Of a DNA stretch of 50,750 nt, positions 7,805 to 14,963 are shown piece by piece. Each line of letters starts with the position of its first letter. Position 1 is the first letter of the stretch. The stretch spans positions 1 through 50,750 of the forward strand of contig CANNDT010000025.1 in assembly GCA_947503365.1 (NCBI GenBank), read 5' to 3'. The translations under genes and the position numbers were made by a program. This DNA comes from CANNDT01 sp945876205. Lineage in GTDB: Bacteria; Acidobacteriota; Vicinamibacteria; Vicinamibacterales; UBA2999. The notes below the pieces were generated by a model that saw only the letters and a list, made by a program, of their open reading frames with translations, did no database searches and was not told the origin of the DNA.

Positions 7805-8893
7805 ATGAAGCGACTAGTCGTTACCGCCGTGCTCGTGGCGATCGCAGGGGCGCTCACCACTGCGCAGCAGAGAGGCGGGGCGCAGCAGGGCGGCGCCGCG
7901 CTGCAGGTCATGCCGATCCGTGGAAACGTGTTCATGATCCTCGGCGGCGGCAGCAACGTCACCGTCTCAGCGGGTGTCGACGGCATCCTCCTCGTCGACA
8001 CCGGTTCGGCGGCGATGGCCGACAAGATGCTGGCGAAGGTCAATGAGGTCGGCCACATGGTGGCTGGCTCTCCAGCGCCGATGACCACGTGCGTCGGACC
8101 CAACTGCTACCCGGCGGGAAGCATGGGATCGTTTCTGCCCTTTGGCTGGGCCGGGCCGTCGTACAACGCGATCATCGCGTCGCCGAGGCCGCTCAAGCCG
8201 ATCCGGTGGATCATCCAGACGACCGTTGACACCGACCACAACGGCGGGACGGCCAAGATTGCCGCGGCCGGCACGACCTACAACGGCGGCGAAGCCGGGC
8301 GCCTCACGGGCGAGCGACCTCAGGCGACCGTCATCGGCCACGAGAACATGCTCAAGCGCATGACCCTCGGCAAGTATCCGGAGGGGTCGTGGCCGACCGA
8401 GACGTACTACATTCCGACCTACAAGATGAGCCAGTACATCAACGGCGAAGGCATCCAGATGTACCACGCGCCCGGCGCCAATACCGATGCCGATACCTTC
8501 GTGCATTTCCGCTACTCGGATGTGATCAGCGCCGGCGATCTCTTCACGCCCGGGCGCTACCCGAATATCGATGTCGCCAAGGGCGGCACGGTGAACGGGC
8601 TGATCGGCGGGTTGAACAAGGTGATCGACATCGCGTTCCCTGAAAGCCGGCACCAGGGCGGCACGATGATCATCGGCGGACACGGGCGCCTCGGCGACAC
8701 CGCCGACGTCGCGATCTACCGCAACATGATTGAGATCGTCCGCGATCGCATCGAGGATCTGAAGAAAGACGGCAAGACGCTGGCCCAGATCAAGGCGGCC
8801 AAACCGACGCTCGATTTCGACGGCATCTACGGGACTCCCGACACGTTCATCGACGCGGTCTACCAGACCCTCGGCGGCAAGCAAGACAAGTAG
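7805..8893 (+). CDS. Metallo-beta-lactamase-fold exported protein with altered metal site
   Basis: A 362-residue exported protein. Start at 7805 (MKRLVV), preceded by CGGAG and giving a signal peptide; upstream in-frame ATGs at 7781 and 7784 are less likely. The fold is the metallo-beta-lactamase alpha/beta sandwich: strand plus GVDGILLVDTGS (residues 58-68), then the first metal motif, then a HAPGANTDAD region, SAGDLF, and a late GGHG. The canonical Asn-Thr-His-x-His-x-Asp-His reads QTTVDTDH at 138-145, so the first two histidines are Thr 140 and Asp 142. The third histidine site reads N226-T227-D228. Asp 144, His 145, Asp 245 and His 293 remain. It may bind one metal or have a non-hydrolytic role; see findings. 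Next is a DUF6152 gene 21 bases away. Confidence 0.8.
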   Translation: MKRLVVTAVLVAIAGALTTAQQRGGAQQGGAALQVMPIRGNVFMILGGGSNVTVSAGVDGILLVDTGSAAMADKMLAKVNEVGHMVAGSPAPMTTCVGPNCYPAGSMGSFLPFGWAGPSYNAIIASPRPLKPIRWIIQTTVDTDHNGGTAKIAAAGTTYNGGEAGRLTGERPQATVIGHENMLKRMTLGKYPEGSWPTETYYIPTYKMSQYINGEGIQMYHAPGANTDADTFVHFRYSDVISAGDLFTPGRYPNIDVAKGGTVNGLIGGLNKVIDIAFPESRHQGGTMIIGGHGRLGDTADVAIYRNMIEIVRDRIEDLKKDGKTLAQIKAAKPTLDFDGIYGTPDTFIDAVYQTLGGKQDK

Positions 8894-8914
8894 TGTTCTC
8901 AGGAGGAACCTCTC

Positions 8915-9313
8915 ATGACACGTAAGTTGGCGCTTCTTGTCCTGGCCGGTGCGTGCCTGCTTGGCGTGACCGCATCGGCGCATCACTCCCAGGCGGCCCA
9001 GTACGACACCAGCAAGATGGTGAAGATCGAAGGGACGCTGGTGCAGTTTCAGTTCCGCAACCCGCACACCTTCGTGCACGTCGAAGCGCCCGACGACAAG
9101 GGTGTCGTGCAGCGGTGGTCGATCGAGTGGGGCGGCGCGGGCCAGCTGACCTTCCAGGGCGTCACCCGGACGACGCTGAAATACGGCGACGTCGTCGTCA
9201 TCACCGCGAATCCGTCGCGCACGCCGGACGACCACAAGCTGCACATGGTGACCCTGAAGCGCGCGTCCGATGGATTCGGCTGGGGCGCGCGGGCTGGCGA
9301 GGTCGTCGATTAG
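8915..9313 (+). CDS. DUF6152 family secreted protein, second copy
   Basis: A 132-residue paralog of the gene at 2604. The signal peptide ends in TASA, and the mature protein is again predicted to begin His-His-Ser, followed by QAAQYDTSK. The family points are present: KIEGTLVQFQFRNPHTFVHV with Asn-Pro-His, RWSIEWGG and LKYGDVVVITANPS. It has AGGAGGA 8-14 bases ahead of the ATG at 8915, one of the best ribosome sites in the window, so it is probably made in quantity. The next gene starts at the very next base after its stop, which fits translational coupling to a secreted partner, as for the 2604/2996 pair. Confidence 0.85.
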   Translation: MTRKLALLVLAGACLLGVTASAHHSQAAQYDTSKMVKIEGTLVQFQFRNPHTFVHVEAPDDKGVVQRWSIEWGGAGQLTFQGVTRTTLKYGDVVVITANPSRTPDDHKLHMVTLKRASDGFGWGARAGEVVD

Positions 9314-10060
9314 ATGGGCGCTCCGCGGCTGATACTCATCACGGTGCTGCTGCTGGTCGCGGCCGCGCGCATCGAGGCGCAGCGCGGCGGAGGGGGACGA
9401 GCCCAGGGACCACCGCCTACACCCAAGTCCGATCCCGCGATCGACATGACCGGCACCTATACGGCGGTGATCAGCGAAGACTGGGCGCAGCGGATGGTCA
9501 CCCCGAGAAAAGGCGATTACCTGCGCGTGCCGCTGACTCCAGCGGGCCGCAAGCTCGCCGACAGCTGGGACCCGGCACGGGACGAGGCCGCTGGTGAGCA
9601 GTGCAGGGGGTACGGCGCGCCTGGCATCATCCGGCTGCCTGGCCGCCTTCGTATCAGTTGGCAGGACGACACGACGTTGAAGATGGAGCTCGAGGCGGGC
9701 AACCAGACCCGCGTGTTCCACTTCAACGCCGCGCCCCCGCCACCCGAAGCGTCGTGGCAGGGCCACTCGATGGCCCAGTGGCAATACACCGTGAACCCGC
9801 CGCGCACCGGCGAGCTGAAGGTGGACACGACCCGGCTGCGCCCGGGATACCTGCGGAAGAACGGCGTTCCCTACAGCGGCAACGCCACCATGACCGAGTA
9901 CTACCACCGCATGACGGCGCCCAACGGCGACCTCTGGCTGACCGTCGTGTCAGAGCTCAAGGATCCCGAGAACCTGCGCGAGCCGTTCGTGCAGAGCACG
10001 CACTTCAAGAAGCTTGGCGCCAACGCGACCTTCAAGCCCGAGCCCTGCTCGGCGAGGTAA
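9314..10060 (+). CDS. Exported protein of unknown function, partner of DUF6152
   Basis: A 248-residue protein with a short signal peptide (MGAPRLILITVLLLVAA...EAQ) and a Gly/Arg/Pro-rich linker. The mature part has IDMTGTYTAVISEDWAQRM, a CRGYGAPGIIRLPGRL block with one Cys, WQDDTTLKMEL, a QYTVNPPRTGELKVDTTRLRPGYLRKNGVP segment, and ends DPENLREPFVQSTHFKK..FKPEPC. The order of strands resembles the Gly-x-Trp family (GTY for GxW, KVDTTRL for LVVDTTN, DPENLREPF for DPTVFTRPW), so it may be a distant relative. The ATG abuts the upstream stop. No catalytic motif is seen. Confidence 0.75.
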   Translation: MGAPRLILITVLLLVAAARIEAQRGGGGRAQGPPPTPKSDPAIDMTGTYTAVISEDWAQRMVTPRKGDYLRVPLTPAGRKLADSWDPARDEAAGEQCRGYGAPGIIRLPGRLRISWQDDTTLKMELEAGNQTRVFHFNAAPPPPEASWQGHSMAQWQYTVNPPRTGELKVDTTRLRPGYLRKNGVPYSGNATMTEYYHRMTAPNGDLWLTVVSELKDPENLREPFVQSTHFKKLGANATFKPEPCSAR

Positions 10061-10076
10061 CGCTACGAACCGATTC

Positions 10077-11597
10077 ATGCTCGGCCTGGCGGTCGCGGTC
10101 CTGCTCGCTGCGTCCGCGGTCTCACACGCCCAATCGCCGCCTTCGCCGGGCTTCGGCGCGTCAAGTCCCGCACTCATTATTCGCAACATCACGCTGATCG
10201 ACGGGACCGGTGCGGCCGCGCGCCCCGGCATGACGGTCGTGGTGACCGGCAACCGCATCACGGCGGTCGGCGGCAACGCCGCCATTCCTCAGGGCGCCCA
10301 GGTCGTCGATGGCAGCGGCAAGTTCCTCATGCCCGGCCTCTGGGACATGCATGTGCACCCGCGCGGCGAGGTCGCCGTGCCGCGCTTCAACACCTACGGC
10401 GACGTGCTGCTGCTCGCCAATGGCGTCACCGGCGTGCGGATCATGGCCGGCCTGCCGCAGTTTCAGAAGATCCAGAAGGCGATCCTCGCCGGCGAGGCAT
10501 TCGGTCCGCGCATCGAGATGGGCAGCCGCAACATGGACGGCCTGATCCCGCGCCAGCCGCTGCCGCCGACGTTTCGCGACGCGACGGAAGAAGCCGAGGA
10601 ATGGCGGTCGGTGAACGCCGGCGAAATCCCGCGCGCATTCCAGGTCGCGAGCGCCGCGCAGGCGAAGGCGGCGGTGACCGAGGCCAAGGCGACCGGCGTC
10701 GAATACGTCAAGATTCACAACGAGCTCACGCCCGAGGCCTACTTCGCGATTGCCAGCGAAGCGAAGGCACAAGGCCTCTACCTGACCGGCCACGTCCCGA
10801 CCGGCGTCTCGGTGGCGACGATGTCGGACACGGGGACGAGGAGCATCGAACACTGGGGCGGGATGCTCGAGGGGTGCTCGTCGCGCGAAGACGAGTTGCT
10901 GAAGGCACAACTCGCGGCCCTGGCCCTTCCGCCTCCGGAACGTGGAACCAGGAACCAGGAACTGCGGCGCATGGCCGTCGAGTCGTACGACGCGGTGAAA
11001 TGCGCCGCGCTGGCCGCGCGGTTGAAACGCAACAACACGTGGCTCAGCCCCACCTTCATGCCGGGCGGCGGCATCAAGGTGCAGAGCGAGCGCGGTGCCG
11101 ACCTGATCCGCTACGTGCCAAACCCGCTGAGGACGCGGTGGCAGCAGCAGGCGGCCGCGGCCACTGAACCGCCGCCGCAGTCAGCCGGGGATCAGGAGCT
11201 CGCCAGGCGCGTCACCGCCCGAAACCGCGAGATCGTCATCATCATGAAGCGCGCCGGGGTGGACTTTGTGGCCGGCACTGATTCAGGCGGCGCCTGGAGA
11301 ATCCCCGGACGGAGCCTGCACGAATCCCTGGCCGAGATGAACAACGCGGGGCTGACGCCGGCGGACGTGATCGTCGCCGCGACCAGCAGCTCGGCGCGGT
11401 TGCTCAAGCGCGAGCGGGACGTCGGCACGGTGCAAACCGGCAAGCTCGCCGACTTCGTCATCCTCGACGCGAACCCGCTCGACGCGATCGCCAATGCACG
11501 ACGGATCGATGCCGTGATCGCCAACGGTCACCTGTTCGAGAGGAAAGCGCTCGACGACCTGCTGGCGCAGCTTGCGGCGACCAACGCGACGAATTAG
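10077..11597 (+). CDS. Exported amidohydrolase family protein
   Basis: A 506-residue member of the metal-dependent amidohydrolase superfamily, in the imidazolonepropionase/Xaa-Pro-dipeptidase-like branch common in Acidobacteria. The ATG at 10077 gives a signal peptide (MLGLAVAVLLAAS..SHAQ), so it acts in the periplasm. The beta-sandwich leader ITLIDGTG...RITAVGG is followed by the first metal pair DMHVHPRG (His 92, His 94). Later come VEYVKIHNEL (a Lys in the usual bridging position), LTGHVPTG and SIEHWGG (third and fourth His), and GTDSGG with the catalytic Asp. The C-terminus has the usual LADFVILDANPL strand. Substrate unknown. An ORF extending back to a TTG at 10014 overlaps the upstream gene and is not convincing. 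The codons near 10937-10963 contain a GGAACCA repeat. Confidence 0.85.
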   Translation: MLGLAVAVLLAASAVSHAQSPPSPGFGASSPALIIRNITLIDGTGAAARPGMTVVVTGNRITAVGGNAAIPQGAQVVDGSGKFLMPGLWDMHVHPRGEVAVPRFNTYGDVLLLANGVTGVRIMAGLPQFQKIQKAILAGEAFGPRIEMGSRNMDGLIPRQPLPPTFRDATEEAEEWRSVNAGEIPRAFQVASAAQAKAAVTEAKATGVEYVKIHNELTPEAYFAIASEAKAQGLYLTGHVPTGVSVATMSDTGTRSIEHWGGMLEGCSSREDELLKAQLAALALPPPERGTRNQELRRMAVESYDAVKCAALAARLKRNNTWLSPTFMPGGGIKVQSERGADLIRYVPNPLRTRWQQQAAAATEPPPQSAGDQELARRVTARNREIVIIMKRAGVDFVAGTDSGGAWRIPGRSLHESLAEMNNAGLTPADVIVAATSSSARLLKRERDVGTVQTGKLADFVILDANPLDAIANARRIDAVIANGHLFERKALDDLLAQLAATNATN

Positions 11598-11675
11598 TCT
11601 TGACCGGCGGCGGGGCACTGCGTATCGTGTGCTCCGTCTTTCCCGCAGTCCCACAACAGCCCGAACGAGGTGAGT

Positions 11676-12134
11676 ATGTTCAAGTCCCTAGGTAAGTATT
11701 CCAGTAGTGCCGGTTTGATCCTCCGCCTCGGATTGGGAACCACATTCGTGTTTGCCCACGGACTTCCGAAAGTGCTCGAAGGACCGGAAGGCTGGGCGGG
11801 AACCGGCAGGGCGATGGCGTCGCTCGGGATCAATTTTGCGCCGACCTTCTGGGGCGCGTTTGCAGCCTTCGGTGAGCTGATTGGCGGCATCCTGCTGCTC
11901 GTCGGCCTCTTCACGCGCCCGGTGGCGATGTTTCTCCTCTCGGTCCTGTTCGTGGCGGCGGCGCAGAACGTCGTCAATGCGGGCAGCCTCAAGGGCGGCC
12001 GCGCCCATCCGGTCGACGCGGGCACCGGCCTTCTCGCGCTCGTCGTGCTCGGCGCCGGCAAAATGAGCCTCGACGCGAAGTTGGGCCTCGACTCCGAGAG
12101 CAAGAGCAGCACGGCGCGCCACCAGTCGGTCTAA
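11676..12134 (+). CDS. DoxX family membrane protein
   Basis: A 152-residue integral membrane protein of the DoxX/SURF4-like family. Four hydrophobic helices are visible: LILRLGLGTTFVFAHGLPK, FWGAFAAFGELIGGILLLVG, PVAMFLLSVLFVAAAQ, and TGLLALVVLGAG. The typical HGLPK after helix 1 and the GELIGG-LLLVGL-TRP block of helix 2 are clear. DoxX relatives are quinone-linked or redox membrane proteins, and here it could tie to the exported oxidative enzymes around it (inference). I chose the ATG at 11676 over a GTG at 11670. There is a GAGGTGAG just upstream. Confidence 0.85.
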   Translation: MFKSLGKYSSSAGLILRLGLGTTFVFAHGLPKVLEGPEGWAGTGRAMASLGINFAPTFWGAFAAFGELIGGILLLVGLFTRPVAMFLLSVLFVAAAQNVVNAGSLKGGRAHPVDAGTGLLALVVLGAGKMSLDAKLGLDSESKSSTARHQSV

Positions 12135-12217
12135 TCGAGATGCGTGGTAGACCGGGTCCTGCTTGCCGCGCCGTAGCGCGACGCGCGAAGGCGGGGACCC
12201 GGCATGAGGAGGCAGTC

Positions 12218-13660
12218 ATGCGTCGAATACTGTTCGTTGTTTTCGCCGCGGCCGTCTTCTCCGCGCCGATCGTCGGCCAGGATGCGGCCGGCGTCATCGA
12301 CGCCGCCGCGAAGGCGATGGGGACGTCCACGCTCCAGTCCATCCAGTACACGGGCACGGGCTCGGTCAATCCCACCGGGCAGGCCGAGATCACCGGCGGT
12401 GCGTGGCCGCGCTTCACGGTGACGAAGTACACGGCGATGTTGAATTACACGGTGCCGGCCATGCGGCAGGAACTCGTGCGCATCGACGACATGAGCCCGC
12501 CCCGCGGCGGCGGCGCCGGCGGATACAACCCGGCGACGGGGCAGGGCGGCATCCGGCCGATCCCCGGCGACATCATCCAGAACACCAACGTCGATGGACG
12601 CACGGAGGTTGGCGCCGTCAACCTCTGGCTGACGCCGCACGGCTTCCTCAAGGGCGCGGCGGCCAACGCCGCGACCGCGAAGGTTTCGAAGGCGGGCGGC
12701 AAGACGCTCGTGTCGTTCACGGCGTTCAGCAAATACGCGGTGACCGGCACGCTCAACGCGCAGAACCTCGTCGAGCGGGTCGAGACGAAGATCGACGTCA
12801 GCTTCACCGGCGACACGCTGTTCGAGGGGATCTACTCCGACTACAAGGATTTCGGCGGCGTGAAATTCCCGTCGCGCCTGGTGATGCGGCAGGGCGGCTT
12901 CCCGATTCTCGAGGTCAACGTCGCCTCGGTGACGCCGAACAGCGCGGCGGCGATGGAGATCGGCAAGGGCGCTCCGCCGGCGGTGACGCCTCCGGCGCCG
13001 GTCAGCATCAAGGCGGAAAAGATCGGCGAAGGCGTCTGGTTTCTCAATTTCGGCGCGCCGCAGAGCATCCTCGTCGAGTTCAAGGACTACGCGGTCATCG
13101 TCGAAGGTCCGGCAAGCGACGAGCGCACGCTGGCCACGCTGGCCGAGGCAAAGCGCATGTTCCCGAACAAGCCGGTGAAGTACCTGGTCAACACGCACCA
13201 TCACGCCGACCACTCGGGCGGCATCCGCGGGTACGTCGCGGAGGGCGTCCCGATCGTCACGCACGAGACGCACAAGCGGTACTACGAGCAGGTGATCTTC
13301 AAGGCGCCGCACACGCTCAATCCCGATCGCCTGGCGCGCAACCCGCGCGCGCCGGTCATCGAGACGGTCAAGGACAAGCGCGTCATCACCGACGGCACGA
13401 TGACGCTGGAGATCCATCTCGTGAAGGACCATCCGCACGCCCAGGGCCTGCTGATGGTCTACATCCCGTCGGAGAAGATGCTGATCCAGGCCGACGCGTT
13501 CGCGCCGCGCCCCGGGGCCGCGCCGCTGCCGGCGCCCAGCCCCTACACCATCAACCTGGTGGACAACGTGACGCGGCTCAAGCTGGACGTCCAGAAGGTC
13601 GCCCACGTCCACGGCGGCGTCGACCCCTACACGACCGTCGTCCGGGCGGCCGGCCGCTAG
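12218..13660 (+). CDS. Exported MBL-fold metallo-hydrolase with N-terminal extension
   Basis: A 480-residue exported protein. Start ATG 12218 after GAGGAGG; signal peptide to about residue 20. Residues 25-260 form a beta-rich extension seen in many acidobacterial MBL proteins. The metallo-beta-lactamase domain is residues 265-480. Its canonical metal motif NTHHHADHSGG lies at 325-335 (His 327, His 329, Asp 331, His 332 intact), with KDHPHAQGLLMVYIP as the next ligand region, QADAF for the usual GDxF, and a late VAHVHGG. In contrast with the protein at 7805, this one looks fully competent to bind two metals. Substrate unknown; quinoprotein relay enzyme or lactonase are both possible. It is followed by a long inverted repeat. 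Confidence 0.85.
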   Translation: MRRILFVVFAAAVFSAPIVGQDAAGVIDAAAKAMGTSTLQSIQYTGTGSVNPTGQAEITGGAWPRFTVTKYTAMLNYTVPAMRQELVRIDDMSPPRGGGAGGYNPATGQGGIRPIPGDIIQNTNVDGRTEVGAVNLWLTPHGFLKGAAANAATAKVSKAGGKTLVSFTAFSKYAVTGTLNAQNLVERVETKIDVSFTGDTLFEGIYSDYKDFGGVKFPSRLVMRQGGFPILEVNVASVTPNSAAAMEIGKGAPPAVTPPAPVSIKAEKIGEGVWFLNFGAPQSILVEFKDYAVIVEGPASDERTLATLAEAKRMFPNKPVKYLVNTHHHADHSGGIRGYVAEGVPIVTHETHKRYYEQVIFKAPHTLNPDRLARNPRAPVIETVKDKRVITDGTMTLEIHLVKDHPHAQGLLMVYIPSEKMLIQADAFAPRPGAAPLPAPSPYTINLVDNVTRLKLDVQKVAHVHGGVDPYTTVVRAAGR

Positions 13661-13665
13661 AAATC

Positions 13666-13799
13666 AACCACGAAGCTTACGAAGGTTAGCCACGAAGAAC
13701 ACGAAGAAATAGCCACGAAGACACGAAGAAAAGCCACGAAGGCACGAAGGCTTTCTTGGGCTTCGTGATCTTCGTGGCTAGCTCGTGACCTTCGTGGTT
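13666..13799. repeat. CACGAAG-type intergenic inverted repeat
   Basis: Many copies of CCACGAAG and ACACGAAG fill 13666-13760. The reverse complement CTTCGTGGxx follows at 13760-13799, so the whole can fold into an imperfect stem-loop. It begins AACCACGAAG and ends CTTCGTGGTT. A second copy of the same family sits at 42219-42294. It lies directly after the MBL gene stop and could act as a transcription stop or nuclease barrier. It is a dispersed, high-copy type of element, since the two copies share unit and ends but not length. Confidence 0.8.
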
Positions 13800-13832
13800 T
13801 AAGTCCCCGTCCGCCATGCCGATTGACAGGAT

Positions 13833-14276
13833 ATGCGCCGCGGGCTCGACTTCAGCCAGGTTCTTCAGGAAAGGCTCGATGCCTGCCCGGTCTCCGAGGT
13901 TGCCGCGCCCGTGCGCGGCGGGTTTCCGGCGCCGCCGCCGCTTGGCTTCTTCTTCAATCATCCCGGCCTGGCCACGCCGGTTCATCCGTCCACCAATTCG
14001 AGGCGTTGGCAGGCTCCACCGCCGCGTCCTCGGCCGAAACGCACGCTCATGGCGCATGAGCAGCGCGCGCTCGACTATCTCGTGGGGCTGGGCGCGAACC
14101 TCGCGCCGGACTTTACGGACGTGGAGCTGCGGAGTGCCTTCCGGGCGCTGGCACGCGAGTACCACCCGGACCGCCATCCTGGCAGCACCCAGCAGCAGAA
14201 GGAGCGCCTGACCGCGCTGTTTCGCCGCCTGCGCCAGGCGTACGAGCATCTCCAGGGCGCGACGGGTCTGCAGTAG
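13833..14276 (+). CDS. Small J-domain protein with a novel N-terminal segment
   Basis: A 147-residue protein whose C-terminal 70 residues are a J-domain: LRSAFRALAREYHPDRHPG carries the HPD signature that stimulates Hsp70 (DnaK) ATPase, followed by the helix LTALFRRLRQAYEHLQ. The first 70 residues are not a known domain: they have DFSQVLQERLDACPV, a Pro-rich stretch and LGFFFNHPGLATPV. A stop in frame at 13824 makes the ATG at 13833 the earliest start. An ATG at 14049 would give the J-domain alone. I prefer the longer form because the segment looks protein-like. No DnaK or client gene is adjacent. Confidence 0.65.
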   Translation: MRRGLDFSQVLQERLDACPVSEVAAPVRGGFPAPPPLGFFFNHPGLATPVHPSTNSRRWQAPPPRPRPKRTLMAHEQRALDYLVGLGANLAPDFTDVELRSAFRALAREYHPDRHPGSTQQQKERLTALFRRLRQAYEHLQGATGLQ

Positions 14277-14306
14277 GCAGTAGGCGGTAGGCAGTCAGTA
14301 AGCAGC
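14270..14306. repeat. Short GCAGTAG tandem repeat
   Basis: GCAGTAG/GCAGTAG/GCGGTAG/GCAGTCAGTAAGCAG runs through the stop of the J-domain gene into the spacer. Units are seven bases with point changes. Simple tandem expansions of this kind are prone to slippage and could shift the 3' end of the upstream gene. Confidence 0.7.
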
Positions 14307-14313
14307 AAGAACG

Positions 14314-14342
14314 TTGACACCGACGGTCGCGGAGCTTAGAGT
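14314..14342 (+). promoter_or_regulatory. Sigma70-like promoter of the Mo hydroxylase operon
   Basis: TTGACA (14314-14319), a 17-base spacer and TAGAGT (14337-14342). The -35 is a perfect match and the -10 matches four of six. The expected start site falls near 14349, about 15 bases before the first gene's ATG. Confidence 0.5.
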
Positions 14343-14363
14343 TCCGGCCAAGGTATCAACGCC

Positions 14364-14963
14364 ATGTCTGTCTCCAGACGCAATTTCATCAAGGGTGTGA
14401 TCGCCGGCGGAGCCGTAGCTTCGTCCGGTGCGTACCTGTTTCGCGGCAACGCGCCGCTCTTCGGCCAGACGTCCGCGCCTGGGTCCGTCGAGCGCCTGAT
14501 CACGTTGCGTATCAACGGGCAGGCGCGGCGCGTCGACGTCATGAAGCAGGAAACGCTGGCGATGACGCTGCGCTACAAGCTTGGGCTGACCGGGACCAAG
14601 CTCGGATGCGATCGCGCCGAGTGCGGCGCCTGCACCGTGCTGGTCGACGATGTGCCGCACTATTCGTGCTCGGTGCTCACGCACACCATCCGCGGCCGCA
14701 GTGTCGTCACGATCGAGGGTCTCGCGAGCCCCGACGGGACACTCCATCCCGTGCAGCAGGCGGTGGTCGACGAGCAGGGCTTCCAGTGCGCTTTCTGCAT
14801 GCCCGGCTTCGTGATGGCCGCCGTCGGTTTCTTCAAGACCGAACCCAATCCCACGCGCGAGCAGCTCGCCCACGGCATCTCCGGCAACCTGTGCCGCTGC
14901 CAGGACTACGACAAGATCCTCACGTCGCTGATGCGCGGCGGTGAGTATCTGAGGAACGCGTAA
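14364..14963 (+). CDS. Tat-exported 2Fe-2S subunit of a periplasmic Mo hydroxylase
   Basis: A 199-residue electron-transfer subunit of the xanthine dehydrogenase family, PaoA/CoxS-like. A twin-arginine signal SRRNFIKG followed by a hydrophobic stretch occupies residues 1-37. The plant-type 2Fe-2S site is Cys 82, Cys 87, Cys 90 and Cys 102; the second cluster uses Cys 142, Cys 145, Cys 177 and Cys 179 in FCMPGF and CRCQDY. In E. coli PaoABC the same subunit carries the Tat signal and brings its partners across, and the partners here lack signals, so the arrangement matches. It is the first of five co-directional genes, and its last base is the first base of the next ATG. Confidence 0.92.
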   Translation: MSVSRRNFIKGVIAGGAVASSGAYLFRGNAPLFGQTSAPGSVERLITLRINGQARRVDVMKQETLAMTLRYKLGLTGTKLGCDRAECGACTVLVDDVPHYSCSVLTHTIRGRSVVTIEGLASPDGTLHPVQQAVVDEQGFQCAFCMPGFVMAAVGFFKTEPNPTREQLAHGISGNLCRCQDYDKILTSLMRGGEYLRNA

